Assembly (NCBI GenBank): GCA_002794735.1
Contig: NBAZ01000003.1
Location: 1,550,001 to 1,614,000, forward strand
Reading direction: 5' to 3'
Source of the DNA: Pyrrhoderma lamaoense
Taxonomy: Eukaryota > Basidiomycota > Agaricomycetes > Hymenochaetales > Hymenochaetaceae
DNA length: 64,000 nucleotides
Shown here piece by piece: positions 29,032 to 41,616 of the stretch (the first letter of the stretch is position 1; every line of letters begins with the position of its first letter). Both the position numbers and the translations under genes were made by a program. Under the pieces are notes generated by a model. That model worked only from the letters and a program-made list of their open reading frames with translations. It did no database searches and was not told the DNA's origin.

Positions 29032-31456
29032 TCTTGGGAATCTGCCTTATCTCTCTCTGTAACCAAAGATTCTGTTTCTTAATGTGGGCATTTTCATTCA
29101 CGGCCTATGAATTATTTTTGTCTATCTTCTTTGTGTTTTTCTTTCATGGGGAAATACTATGTTTCGAAGTCGACCCAATCGTCTTCGAACAGTATAGCAC
29201 CCTTTCTCCCTCCAATAGACCAACCTGCATCAAAAGAGCTAGCAAAATCGAATGGAAACTCCTCTCTCGAGGGGATGCTAGCTATTTGAGGTTCAATGCT
29301 CTTTTTCTTCTTGTTATTCAGGCGTAACGTATGTAAGATACCCTTTCCCAGAATTGTAATTATCTATCAATGAATGGATGGATGTATTCCTGCAAGAACT
29401 TAAAGATAATTGTTTCGCTAAGGGAAATTCCGCAGGCATATTAGGTGCTCCGATTTAAGAGAAACAATCGATTGTGCTTAGTACCACACTTGTGACGAGA
29501 TGACATGCCGTGTTGTTTATGTGATTCAGAAGAAGAGGCGAGTAACTGATACTCAAAAAACACTTGTATAATTAGATAGAGGTAAGAACAAGGTTGCCAG
29601 CTAGAAGCTGGTATATACTGCGGCCTAGAGGATATATAATTTAGTGACGAAGGATAGCGATTAAAGACGAAAAGCAGATGCGTGACACCCTTCAATTGTC
29701 ATCTTTTACTACAGAAACGTGTGACGCAACCGTACAATGATTATGATACATCATACCATCGTGCCCCTATCAGCCCCTCTACTCAATGCATCTTGAATAC
29801 GAAGTCTCATTGGTTTTTCTGAGAACAGTAGAGAAGAGATCCTTCAGGAAAAGGATATCACTTTAAAGATGACGATCAAAGCAGTGGTGCGTACGAGATC
29901 CATACTCCACAACCGAGGTCCATGGAACGCTATGACTCTCCACTCATCCAGCTTCTCTATTTTGTTTTGGACACAATGCTATATCATTTTTTTTATCTCT
30001 CAACTATCTTTCATTATAGTGGGAGTACAATACTCCATTCACATAAAACTTATGCAGATCCAAAACGCTCAGTTGGTCTCTCAGGGTTTTAGTGCTTGAA
30101 ACAAAAGCAATAGGAGTAGAGGGAGGAGGAAAAGTTATACTCTACTTCACGGAGAAATCGGTCCTTTACCTTTTGCTCTGTAGAAGTAGACAAAAAAAGG
30201 GAGACAAAGACGGACCGACGATAACTTGTGGTCCAAGAAGGGGATGTGTGCGATTGTGATTCAGTTGAAGCCACCCCGGGATTGGATTTGGTAACCTAAA
30301 TGCTAATGCGGGGAAGTCTGTGAGCTTCATGATTCAATATAGAATTCAGTATTCACTAAGATACGATGAAGGGGAAAGAGATGGTTGCTCTTATTGTTCA
30401 AGGCTATCCAAGAGTCCCGTTCTAGAAAAAACCATGTTCAGGAGTTTCATCTCTGGCTCCCCATGGCGGCGTTTTCCGTCGGCAAACTTTAGTAACCTCT
30501 ACAAAGGTGATTTCTTGTTTTTCATAGACACTGAACTCAAACTCATGGTTTTTTTTCACCTCTTGTGAATATACTCATTTTATTCGAGTCACTCTTTTCT
30601 CCCTACGAAAGGGGGGGGGGGGGGGTCAATTGTACGTTACGAATAGGAAACTAATCTAGTATCTTACAAGTCTAAAATCTATACATCACGGCGTTATTCA
30701 TCGTCCTGCCTATTACTTGATACAACTGGCCTAAGATTTCGCCTTAGTTCAAACACTGACGCACTGGAAGGGTTTATCTCATAAAATAGGCTTCTATGCA
30801 AGATCTAATCGAACCAGCGGAATTTTGGAGCGTACAACACTGTTTCTTCTTGAATTCAGGTAAATTTAAAAGCTTTATTCTCATGAACTATAGACAGAAA
30901 AAGGAGGAGAGGGGGTTGGATATATGGACTCAAGTTCTATCATCAATCTTTGGCTCGCTTAACTTCTTAACGTGTTTCACTAACCTATTTTTATACATAT
31001 CGACGTGTAATGTTATTCTGTTATAAAGGACCATGCTCAGGAGCGAATTGCTAGCCTACTTCAGTCTTTCGCCTATATCGAGGAGAAATTTTCAATGGAT
31101 CTTGAAATACTATATAAATTTGGATTACTGTCTTCATCATACGAGAATATGTAACAACCAATAAACATCTTTTTACGTGGATATATTCAGGGGCTTTGGG
31201 CTAAAGCACCAGGGATTCAAGCACTTTCGCCTTGGGCTTTTTGATCTACACAAATTAAGGTATATACCTTTTCAGAAGCTACTGCTCATAGAGAGTTTCT
31301 ATATAACTGGCCAAAGGACTAGATAGGGCAGACCAACTCGTTTGAATCATCCTTTCCTCCAAATATTCGTCGCTTTCTTTCTTACACTCATAATCTCCCT
31401 AGCGGCAAGGTGCACTGGAAGTTCTATTTTCTTCAACTTTTGCTACTCGATATACA
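29032..31456. other. intergenic region within the zinc-cluster array
   Basis: About 2.4 kb without a supported gene. Several frames of 60-100 codons occur (for example 29034-29327 and 30320-30568), but they lack motifs and are in AT-rich sequence. A run of G bases is listed separately. Confidence 0.4.
30611..30625. repeat. poly-G tract of 15 bases
   Basis: Fifteen consecutive Gs lie in otherwise AT-rich sequence. Length may be inexact because homopolymers in this assembly look unreliable. Confidence 0.8.
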
Positions 31457-32329
31457 ATGGCGCCTTCAAGAACTCAGAAACAAAACCCCACCGCCGAAGC
31501 CGCCCGAAACAGAGAAAAGAATCCTTGTAAACTATGCCAGACAAACAAAAAAGGAGTAAGACTTTCGTATCATTGCTGTTCTGACTACCAATTACGAACT
31601 AATCTATGTTTGCGTCGAATCTCTCAGTGCCGTGGCCGTACCCCATCCACACCATGCATAAACTGCTTGGAAAAGGGTATCGTCTGTGAGGAGGGGAGGA
31701 AACCAAAGCGCCGCCGTAGTAATAACCGGCTACAGGTAATTTCATTCACTAACTATATCGTTCGTCTTTCAAAGGGACTGACATTAGGTCATGAAGTTTA
31801 TAACCAGTGTAGGCATGGCATCTCCCTCTTCCGAGAGCTATTCGACTAGCGAAGGTTCTTCAGATGTGGGATCGGCTGTAAGTGTACAATATTCTCGGTT
31901 AGCTCGTCACTTTTAAGTATTAACTACTTACATAACAGCAAACAACTTCCATCCCTTCTCTGTTATTAAATACACAACATCCAATGACTCCAGCATGGAC
32001 CCCGGTGATGACTGAAAATTCCCAGAATGTTCCTACCTTTTGTCCGAGCATGCAAGCTCAAGTGAGTAGTTCATTACTCACCGACTGAATAATTATATTT
32101 ACTGTCTCTTAGGATAACCAATTTGGCTGGACTGGGGATGCCGCTCATCTTGTTCGTTTTCCTCCTCTATCCTCCCGCACAATTAGTGAGACTTATTTTG
32201 TTTTAGCCTCCTATAATGATGGGAGGTTACCAATACGGCGTAAATCTCAATCAAAGTACAGAATTCCAGTCCTTTAATGAACTTCAAGCGATTCTCTCGG
32301 CAGCATGCAACTCAGAATATCCGTACTGA
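31457..32329 (+). CDS. Zn2Cys6 transcription factor, second gene of the tandem array
   Basis: Exon 1 (31457-31555) reads MAPSRTQKQNP and ends AARNREKNPCKLCQTNKKG. Exon 2 (31628-31735) starts CRGRTPSTPCINCLEKGIVC, giving a canonical C-x2-C-x6-C-x8-C-x2-C-x6-C cluster, followed by the basic GRKPKRRRSNNRLQ. Further exons carry a Ser-rich segment (SSESYSTSEGSSDVGSA), QTTSIPSLLLNTQHPMTP, and an end exon MMGGYQYGVNLNQSTEF to LSAACNSEYPY at 32329. The product is only about 230-240 residues with no recognisable middle homology region. The clean zinc cluster, basic patch and splice sites support an expressed gene. The regulated target is unknown. It is flanked by related genes on both sides in the same orientation. 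Confidence 0.7.
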
Positions 32330-33553
32330 TGTTAAAGATAGTCGTGTTTCCACCCCGGAGACTGATTGAAACTCAAATTTAGTTTGATGTAAAGTATTCC
32401 TTACCTTTGTCCTTTTCTCCTACAACAGTATATACAAATGTCTAGTAATAGAAAGCTAAGCAAATTTCAAATGAACAATCGGTGAATATATGGATAATTC
32501 CCTTATTTGGAAGGAATAGTATATTACTCACTTGATAGTGTTGCTGAGTTAGTTCCATGACGTTTCAAATCAGCTGTGACGCTAAATCAGAGAAGAGACA
32601 TACTTGCGGTGCAGTGTGTATACTTCTGGGAGCACTCTTGAATCACCGACTTGCATTGTCAGAACTATCTCTTCGTGTGTATAATAAATCGAAAAACGAG
32701 GAAACTTACGGAAACTTGATATAATCGTACATGAGATTCAATAATTTACAGTATGTTCATACAAAAAAGATAGGGGTGGTCTATTTTGAAGATATATTAT
32801 AAGTTAATGGTGATAGATATGAGCTAGGGGAACGAACCTATTGCTGAAGTTACTGACTACGACTTTTATATTGTTTTCATAGAAATTTTGTTATAGAATA
32901 AGGAAAACAAGCCGTCATATGCACGGCAACCAAAGATATTTTTATACTCACAAGAGTCGAGGATTTCAGAGTGAGGAAGAAAAGAAGGAGGAGGTCATGA
33001 ACTGACTGACTCTCATTTGTCTATTATCTACCTTGTGTGACCACTGCCACGGAAACGCCGCGTCGCGGCGTCGATTTGGTATATTTGCAATCACGGGGTC
33101 TAAATCTCTCCATAGTGGATAATAGTACCCAATATGTCAATGAAATGCTAAACCCTGTATGTCCGATTTTCACTTTCTGTGCGTTCCCTTTTTAGGCTGT
33201 CTGATGAAAATGGTTGCGCCTACGTCTAGGGGATAAATGTTTCAATCTATTCTGTCTTAAGAAGATGTCAGGATATGTCTTTGGACAGATATATCACACA
33301 CCCAAATCTATAGCCTAAGTCATACCACTTGAAGTTACCTGAGGCTTCTTTGTAGCCTTTCATGTCACTTTCCGCCTGACCGTCTGGATTAGATGTTCTC
33401 CCAGTGTTGTCTTTATACCATAAAAGAGGTGCATATCATAGTACCTGTGCCCCCTTATTAACAGCCCCCCGCACCTCGCGCCTCTCCTTACCCGGTTATT
33501 GAAACTACTCTCTTCACTATAAACCATTGAACTGTGAATAACACCCCGGAAGC
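32330..33553. other. intergenic region between array genes two and three
   Basis: About 1.2 kb with no supported gene or repeat. A short GC-rich inverted motif (ACGCCGCGTCGCGGCGT) lies near 33055-33071 and could form a small hairpin. No role can be assigned. Confidence 0.4.
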
Positions 33554-35099
33554 ATGAATAGACGAAGCTCAGCTGCAAGGAATCGAAACTCCCTCCCTTG
33601 CCTGCCTTGTCAGACTCATAGAGGCCATGCTGTTTGTCGCCTCTGAGTTAGCAGTGATTTCTTGATCTTAGTATTAGTATAGTGCCGCCCCAAAGGGCAA
33701 ATACCGTGCGGGCCATGTATTGAAAGAGGTATAGAGAGTTCATGCAGGCTAGGAAGCCTCGTGGTAGACGAAATACTACGAGTGGAGGTGAAAACGTGAG
33801 TATCTTATCGTACTGGATGCTTCCGATAGTTAATATACTCTTATTCACTCAGCTTCGATTTGTGCCTTATCAGCGTGTCTACCGGTAAAGTCATTTGATA
33901 TCACTAGATTTCTATGCTTACACATTAAATGGTAATAGATCTCATACTATAGAAGAAACTACACCACTTCCAGCTGACCGGAGGTAGGACCAATGTTGCA
34001 CTTGTATCACATCAGACGAGCTCAACATAGAAAAGCCCTCAGCACTTATTACAGACTTACTTCCCTCCTTTGGTACAGTTGTAGAAGACTCTACAAATAG
34101 CTCTGTCAATCAACCGATGGTGATAATCTCATGCTGTATACACAACCTTGAACAATTGACTTAATTATCTATCAGTCCGCACCCTTAATGAGGAGTCATG
34201 GGTTTCCTTACGAGGTATGCGATGTCTGGGTTTTCACTCGAGAAGCTAAATTAAGAGAGTCATGAAGGAAGTAAATAATTCGGTTGTGAATCCTGTTATT
34301 AGGGATACAGTGAGCAATTTTTTTCTGGTACTTGAAATTCTTTTAAAGGTTATTAATGCTTCTTTTATCTTATCTTCTGAAGGTTGCTATACTACCCTTT
34401 ACGACTCCGGTAAGTTTTGTAAAAAATATAAAATATAAAAAAGCTATAGGAGACATTTATTTCTCTGTTGCAACTTCTCTTCTTGTGGACTAGGATCTTC
34501 AGTTATCTGGAGATAGTTTCGGTCATAATCCGACTGATGACATGTACTCCGATATAGGAGTATCGGAAGGGCAAATAATCGAGCAGTCTGGTTTCTCACT
34601 CGTGAGTGAAGACTCAGAAGATTTCGGCATATCTACTTCGGTTTCTCTTCAAACCTATCATCAAGATCTTCACGAATCTACAATAGTAGAACAAGGATAT
34701 CAACTTTTATCCACTGATGTATACCAGGATCGTGATCGCCCGTATGAATATGTTAATTATTTTTGCTTCTAGTAAATAACTTGATTGCTGATTTGGAGAT
34801 GAGATAGGAATCTACTTGAAATGATTCCCAGGTATTGCATATATTTATATCCCCACTGATTTGCCTTGATGACTTATCCGATGTTCGTTCCGTAGATTAC
34901 TGTTGACACGATTCTCTACATCTACCGTGGACTCGGGTATTAGCAATGAAGGACAAGTGATACTTTCGCAACCCTCTGATGTGAGTTTTACATAAAACTA
35001 GCTCAACTATTTCATTAATATTGGCATCAATTGAAGGTAATTGAGGAACTAGATAGCTCTTACACGATCAACTCCTTTCAAAATGAGCCCCTACACTGA
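33554..35099 (+). CDS. degenerate Zn2Cys6 gene, third of the tandem array
   Basis: Exon 1 starts MNRRSSAARNRNSLPCLPCQ, closely resembling the N-terminus of the preceding gene (AARNRE, CKLCQT). The next exon starts at 33692 with CRPKGQIPCGPCIERGIESSC, then the basic KPRGRRNTTSGGEN. The spacing is off: seven residues after the third Cys and eight in the last loop. No canonical GT donor lies where the first intron should begin. The basic tail is reached only after adding a base near 33752-33755. Downstream exons (e.g. 34495-34761, rich in Asp/Ser/Gln: GVSEGQIIEQSGFSLVSED) can be followed to a stop at 35099. It may be a decaying copy or a gene with sequencing errors. I keep it as a CDS with modest confidence. 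Confidence 0.45.
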
Positions 35100-36622
35100 T
35101 GGGGGAGAATATATCACTATATGTTAGTACAGAAGAAGAAATGTATTGTGACGAAAAGTTAATCATGCACTTCTTTCAGGATACTCATACCCAGGTAAAG
35201 ACAGTCATTGACAACCAAGTTGTTTTTTTTACTAAGAGAGTAACAGTATGAAGCTGTTCTGAGCGATAATCCCAATGGGAACAAGCTTGGAATGATATAC
35301 AAGGTCTGATGGCAGTTATTGCATTTTCAAATCAATACTCAGGTGCGCCATAGCTCAAAATTATGTTTCTTTCTAATACATTTTTTTTCGCAGCCAACGT
35401 TTTTGAGTGGTAGGGATTAGTATGTCTGGAAACTAAGTATAAGAAATCATCTGTATATTCAGTTGTTTATTACTGTGTCAATCTGAGATAGTGTAGTGTA
35501 CTATGTTTTTACCAGGCATTAGATTTTTTACGAAGATTTGTATGAGTAGCAATGTTAATAATGTGGACTAACTGTAACAAACGAGGCTCTATTTCTGTAA
35601 TTGAAAACTTTTACGCACTGTACACGTCGATATGTCGATTTGGAATCAGTCCATAACAGAATGTTAGGAAATGCTAATGAGGTAGTTTCCTGTTTGAGGT
35701 CTAGATGAATTTAGTTGTAAACATATATAGTTATTGTCGCATTCACTTAATATTCTATCTTTTGTGATTAAAAAGTGATCAAGTATAACTATAAATTTAT
35801 ACGATAGCTAATTCACACGTGTAAGTCAGATTTTCGAAAAATCGAGTCACATAAGACTTAGGTTGATTAAAATCTTTGCATGCCCCTCTTTGATACTGAG
35901 TTTCCAAAACCTGCGTGTTCGTCAGGATAGTTGCAGCCTATTGGTCTTGAGGGTACATATACTGATGCTATTAGCAGCCGGCACGTGTTTGCACCTTATC
36001 AAGTCAAAATGTCTTCTAACTTGAAGAACTCTACATAGTGGTATCCTAGTATTAAAGGCTGTAGAGAGTGCTATTTGAAGAGATTCATGTGATCTCCTGC
36101 AAGTAATAATGTGGTTGTTATTGAGAGTATACACGGATAGCATCTCGAATACGCAGCCTGGTGTTTCGAGGGACATAAGATTATCATTCGCCAGAAAATT
36201 CCAAATTTCTCAAGTATGAGAAAGCTTTTAGTTCTCGTTCAAAGCGAATCAGAAGAAGCGTTGATGTATCCCGTCCTGAGTGTATTAGTGCCGTGAAATC
36301 GCGAGAAGAACGCCAGTAATGCTTACATAGTCTCTCTATGAGAACAAAATCTTCTAAAAGAAAATGATTTTCGACTTCTAAGAGTTACCGGCAGCAATAC
36401 TGTTACACGGATCTCCAACACCGCTAATTTCAGTTCATCAAGTACTTCTCACTCCTTTGTCCAGCAACAACGTTTAGTAACGAGTAGTAATAGAGATTGA
36501 GAGCTGATGATGTCTCGGCCTCCACCTCCTCATCCACCTCCTTCTCATCCACCCCATCGATCCCACTTCCTTCTAATTCCTCGGTATTAAATCCAAATTC
36601 GAGTCAACGGACTAACCAAAAC
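35100..36622. other. intergenic region after the zinc-cluster array
   Basis: About 1.5 kb with no supported gene. In-frame sequence before ATG 36623 (Ser/Thr-rich) may belong to the 5' end of the sugar kinase if an upstream exon exists, but no ATG was found in that frame. Confidence 0.4.
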
Positions 36623-38445
36623 ATGAGCTTGATGTCAGGTCTCAGACCTATCAGAGTTTTGGCCTCAGGCACAGTTTTCCATACACATCATCTTACCCTC
36701 CCGTCCTTCCCTGCTGAATCCGGCATTGCTCGTGCGCGCACAGTAACGCGTACTCGTGGAGGCAGCGCTGCTAATGTGCTTGCTACACTGGGTCAACTTC
36801 CTAGCGTGAAAGGATGGCTGGTCGCGCCGCTTGCTTGTGGAAATGGCTTCTCATCGAGCGGCAGGGCCAGCAAAGGGCGGGGGTGGGGTACAGAGATAGA
36901 TGACGGAGATTCATCTGAGGGCGCAGCACTGGTAAGGGAGTTAAAACGCGAAGGTGTTGAAACGCGATACTGTCGGTTTTGGGAAGGCGCAAGTGTTCCA
37001 AGTGCATGGGTTATCGAGGCTGGTGTGTGTGTCCATTTTTTTTGGCTTGCCATCTATTTTTACTCTGATCATCGTCTAAATGTAAATTTACACACATCAT
37101 TTCTATCTTTATCTCAGGGCCTAGATGACGTGTTTACTGATTTATTTCTTAATTTAATTCAGAGGATGCTGGATCAAGAACCGTAATTAACCACAACCCT
37201 CTACCGGACATAACACACGAGGAGTTCGTGAGCTTGCTAGGTCCTTTATTAGTTCCTGAAAACTTTGAGGTCGGAAATCGTGAAGGATTGAATTTAACTG
37301 CAACGGCGGGGCCAACATTGGGAACTGCAAGCCCCGCACCATTTGAATGGATGCATTTTGAGGTCGCTCCGTAAAGACGACACTGTCGAATATCATCGGC
37401 ATTGACGGGCTTGCAAAGGAAAGGAAGTGGAGAACTCATTGCGTATTTAGTTTGGATGCCACTAAAGTACGACAAGGGATAGAAGCGGTGTGTGTATTTT
37501 CAATCCACTTAGGTGTTGTCTGGGTGAACTAATCATTCTATTAGCTTATTCCCTACTCCGATGTAATTTTTTTCTCGTGAGTGACTACTAATATTCACAT
37601 ATACAATAATTTATTGATTTTCATGCAGGAAACAATATGCTCTGTCCCAAAACACCGCTTACACCACTCCTCGACCTTTTCTTCTATCTCTCGCTTCATC
37701 TGGACGCGTCCTTCCTCATGCCTTGCTCATTGCTTACTGGGGAAAGCTGGTGCTGCACTACTCTCTGTGCCTACTCGAGAATATCTACAATCGAGTGGAT
37801 GGGTTGACGATACTCTAAGTGAGAGGGCGATGAGACCTTTGAGTACCGTCAGCACAGATCCAGGTGCCGACGGTATTGAGGGAGTAAGCGCAAGTGGACC
37901 CAATGTTGTTGGAAGTGTTAGAAGCGGCAGTGGGTTCTGGGCTGCAGGACACCGCGCAGGTAGTGGAACATCTAGTAGCGCATACACATTCACAGGATTC
38001 TCAACTGCATTGAGTAGCAGTCAAAGCCATAGTGGGCACGAAGAAGGGGGACCAGGGGGATTAAGAGATAGTTATGCTATGACTGAAATACCTGAGGGAG
38101 CAGAGGACGATGGTGAAAATGTTACTGAAACTGGTAGAGAGAAGACAGAAAAGAAATTTAAGGGAGATGATGACGAGGAGCGTGATGAAGTAGCGGGGCA
38201 GGATGCGTTCATCGCTGGGATGATATTTTCCCTTAGTCAGAAGATACTTCCTGGTCCTCCGTACGCACCTAACACAGCTCCGTATGCGCAGGTATACAAT
38301 CTGGGATTGGAGGGGTAGATGATCGGGGAAGTGGAGATTAGAAGATTGTTTGAGGTTCGCTAGTGAGTTATCTGGAAGACGGGCGAGGAAAAAGACATTG
38401 GATGGAGTCGGGAATGAGATGAGCCATTCGGGTTGGTTTGACTAG
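36623..38445 (+). CDS. pfkB-family (ketohexokinase-like) carbohydrate kinase
   Basis: Exons 36623-37022, 37163-37487, 37545-37576, 37629-38291 and probably 38342-38445. The ribokinase-fold N-terminus reads RPIRVLASGTVFHTHHLTLP and RTRGGSAANVLATLGQLP (substrate-side glycines). AGSRTVINHNPLPD, FEWMHFEGRSVKTTLSNI and LIPYSDVIFFSKQYAL follow as in ketohexokinases. The catalytic region reads AGQDAFIAGMIFSL, where families usually show GAGD-x-F: the Asp is kept but the glycine before it is Gln. An insert of about 120 Ser/Gly/acidic residues precedes this motif. Expected role: ATP-dependent phosphorylation of a sugar such as fructose, with the substrate inferred. Frame breaks at GG 37362-37363 and GGGG 37739-37742 are cured by one base each, and a third near the last intron is likely. 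ATG 36623 is the first in the conserved frame. Confidence 0.75.
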
Positions 38446-39023
38446 AGAAGATGCAGCTCGCACAGTACATAATAGGGTGGACATGATTTACGATGCATAT
38501 CTGGTTGAGGTTCTAGGATTTAATCAATTCATCATTTTGCAGTTCATATGCGTTACTCTACGCGCTTCATAACGCGTGATACTTGTCACGACTAAACTCT
38601 ACTAATTAATTTCTTTCTTTCCGTAATTATCACAAATTTTCATGCTTAGAGGAATGGTGATCTCATCAGTTTTATGAGAAGTCTGGTGTGAGTTTCAGGA
38701 ATGTAGAAATTGCGCGGTGTTTCTGATATTAACTGACATAATTGATAGCACCATACGTTCTGCCATCTTATCAAATTGTAGACCGACATACCAGTATCTA
38801 TGATCAAGGGACGTATCAATGAATAAATAAAACCTCGGGCTAGTAGAGTGATACGAGGAGAAGTATGAAAAGATGGGCTTGGTTTTTGCTAGACAATTAC
38901 TAGAAGGAAATCAGAAAGCCGATAGTAAGATAGAATTCGTTTCTGTACCCGCATTGTTTGACTTTGACGTGTGCAGATATCCAAGAGCTTTATACAATAA
39001 AATTCTCTGAAGTTCACCAGAGT
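38446..39023. other. intergenic region after the sugar kinase
   Basis: No supported feature. It presumably contains the kinase 3' UTR. Confidence 0.4.
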
Positions 39024-39299
39024 TTACTTCCTCCCAGGGTAAAATAGGAATCCACTTGATTGCAATGTTATGAGCCCTTTCTCAGTCACAATCTGTTGTT
39101 TCATGTTTGCGCCTAGAAGATTTATCGGAGTAACCCCATGATCCTTCATTTCTGGTCTTCGTTCAGTATATTTGCGTGTAAAGTCCAAGTGAGATAACGT
39201 TTGAATGTTAGATAAGTGTGTGGAAGAATTTCTTTGTATGAAAGAAGAAATCCTGGTCTTTAACTCAGAGTATCTACAGATGAGCTCATGAGTAAAAGC
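39024..39299 (-). CDS. possible terminal exon of an unrecognised minus-strand gene
   Basis: An uninterrupted frame of 91 codons ends at a stop at 39024-39026 (fragments: NIQTLSHLDFTRKYTERRP, INLLGANMKQQIVTEKG). It lacks an early ATG, so it would be a last exon. Composition is protein-like rather than random. Further minus-strand frames lie upstream (39527-39724 with LYEYFTKHLGTQFEGGVLHD, and 39998-40198). They could be earlier exons, but no chain could be joined with confidence and no family was recognised. It could equally be a relic. Confidence 0.2.
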   Translation of the reverse strand, partial: AFTHELICRYSELKTRISSFIQRNSSTHLSNIQTLSHLDFTRKYTERRPEMKDHGVTPINLLGANMKQQIVTEKGLITLQSSGFLFYPGRK

Positions 39300-41616
39300 T
39301 CAATACAGGGACGAGAGCTGATGAGAAGACAACTCCACTGGTTCCCAAGCTGGGATTTTGGTATCAGATGGACAAAAATTACTCGTTATACATAATGATT
39401 ATCCGTGACTTAAAGTGTTTTCGTTCTTCAAATACCTTTCCCACTTTTTGGGCGTGAGAACCCTTCATAGACCTCACTCAGAAATCTGGAGAAAAGCGAA
39501 CTCCATAATCATGGATCACATCCCTTTCATCTATGGATACTATAGCAGAGCCAAACCATATCAGCTGTAAGGTTGCTAATTAGGAAGAAATCGTGGAGTA
39601 CACCTCCTTCGAATTGAGTTCCAAGGTGTTTTGTGAAGTATTCATAGAGACCTCTTCGAGTTTTCCTCTTAGTTTTCAGGGTTGACAACACGAATGGTGT
39701 CCTTGGCGAGCTCAACTTCACCATTGAGACTTATTGGTGTAACAAAAAAACTGGTACAGGCCTCGGTGTCCGGGGTGATAGGGATATTCTTTCTTTTTCA
39801 TTTTGCTTGGGCACCGGGTTTTGTGGGCTGATAGAGAAAGAGAAGCTCCATACCTTGAAACAACATCTACAATGCAGACATGCATATCCATCGACAAATA
39901 TATGACTAAAGGTATTATAGGCTAGCTGAATTGATAATAAGGATATAACCAGACCTGAGCTCCGGAATCATGGATCTGCAGTGAAATTTTCTACGATTCA
40001 TAGTTTTGCATTTTCTTGTAGCGCATATGTATCAAAGTAAGAAGTAGGAGTAGATATATTCAACAATACAACTCGGTTCCTCGTAAGCTCAGTAAGGTTA
40101 AAAGTACCCACAGTCATCTGATGGTTGCGACGCAGACTCTCTAGTGTTACGGCATACTGAAGCACGTACTTGAAGAGAACCGCGAAGAAAGGAAACAACG
40201 CGGGCCTGACCTCATTACGACTTATACAACAGATATACTACTTACACGTACAGGATGCTTACATAGTGCTTCATGCTGCACTCAATGAGGTTGTCACCTA
40301 CTTTGCACCGTTGACGGAGGGAAGTATCATCACCACCAGTATGCGTTATACAATCAGACAAGGGAAAAAACAAGAATAGTATAAGAATGGACTCTTATAC
40401 CTGCATGATGACGATATAGTATTATCGTGAGACGATGCAACTAAACTTCAAAGCACTAGACTGCACAATGCTATCAAAGTTGATTGCTGTGACCTGACAG
40501 CATCCCCACATTCTTCGAGAATCTCTTTGTGCCTCGTCCAATCTACACGTCAAAGAATGGTGGTACGATGAGGCAGTTCTCTTGGATGTTTGTTACAATA
40601 TTTGATGAAATAGAAACGATAACTGGTGTCAAACAACGTTGATAGAACTAGTACTTCGTGTATGATGAGTGTAACTACTAATTGTTCTGGAAGCATCAAT
40701 AGAGTTTCCAAAATAGGAAAGAATCAATAGTACTCAGTTCTTAATAGGTTACGCATATGTACCTAAAAATGCAAATTTGGCTGTAGTAGATAGAGAGTAA
40801 CAGTTGACACTAAGTCGTGCTACTATGGATATTGAACGTGTAAATTGGCTGGTATATAGTCATTTTACTCATATCTACGAAGGGTGTAGTATCACGCCAT
40901 TTCACAACAGTCTTCAGATGTCCGCTTTTCAATGATTCAGTTAATCTTTAGGGTACATATCTTTTTACATTCTTAACTATATATTGGAATGGATGAAACG
41001 GCATGCATAGATATATGACCATATGATCAGGAACTGATGCGTTTACAAGCACTTCAAGCAGAATTTTTTGATCTTACCAATCCTAGTATAGACTACCGCC
41101 ACATGATGTGGATATATGCAGCCATAAGCATACTCCAATTTATTTACACTTATAATCTTATAGAAACTGTAAGTCCTCTTTTATTATACACTCTCGATCT
41201 GATGCTCTTGAATACAGTAGTGGAGGGAACCCTAAGTTGCTGCTAACCATGACAAATGAACGCGATTATCTGTCTGAACTCGCAACGCCCACTCAAAAAC
41301 CCCGGCTATGCTTCACAGTCTCCGATCAAAAAGGGTGATAAATTCATTTCACTACAAAACACTAGTATACATGAGAATTCGAAATTATACTCCGTCAGAT
41401 CCACCGTGACGATTATCTCCTTCCAGGATTCTGAGGATTTTTCGACACTGGCGCCTATCTTCTATATCCGCTTTTCATATGTTTTAAACCGGCTAGTTTA
41501 CTTCCTCGATGGCTAGCCATCTCCACCAGATTCATCAGATGCCTCCATTACTGACGATCCATGCAAGTGTGTTTCTCCGCACTTAATGCAATATAAAAGC
41601 GGGTCAAGTGGAAGGC
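39300..41616. other. unassigned region, possibly holding decayed coding sequence
   Basis: About 2.3 kb with short frames on both strands, including a plus-strand frame at 41037-41164 that ends at a plausible GTAAGT donor. None carries a recognised motif and no gene could be assembled. Confidence 0.35.

Noticed and set aside
33055..33071. GC-rich palindrome as a regulatory hairpin
   Set aside because: A single short palindrome in non-coding sequence with no partner features. Too weak to call.
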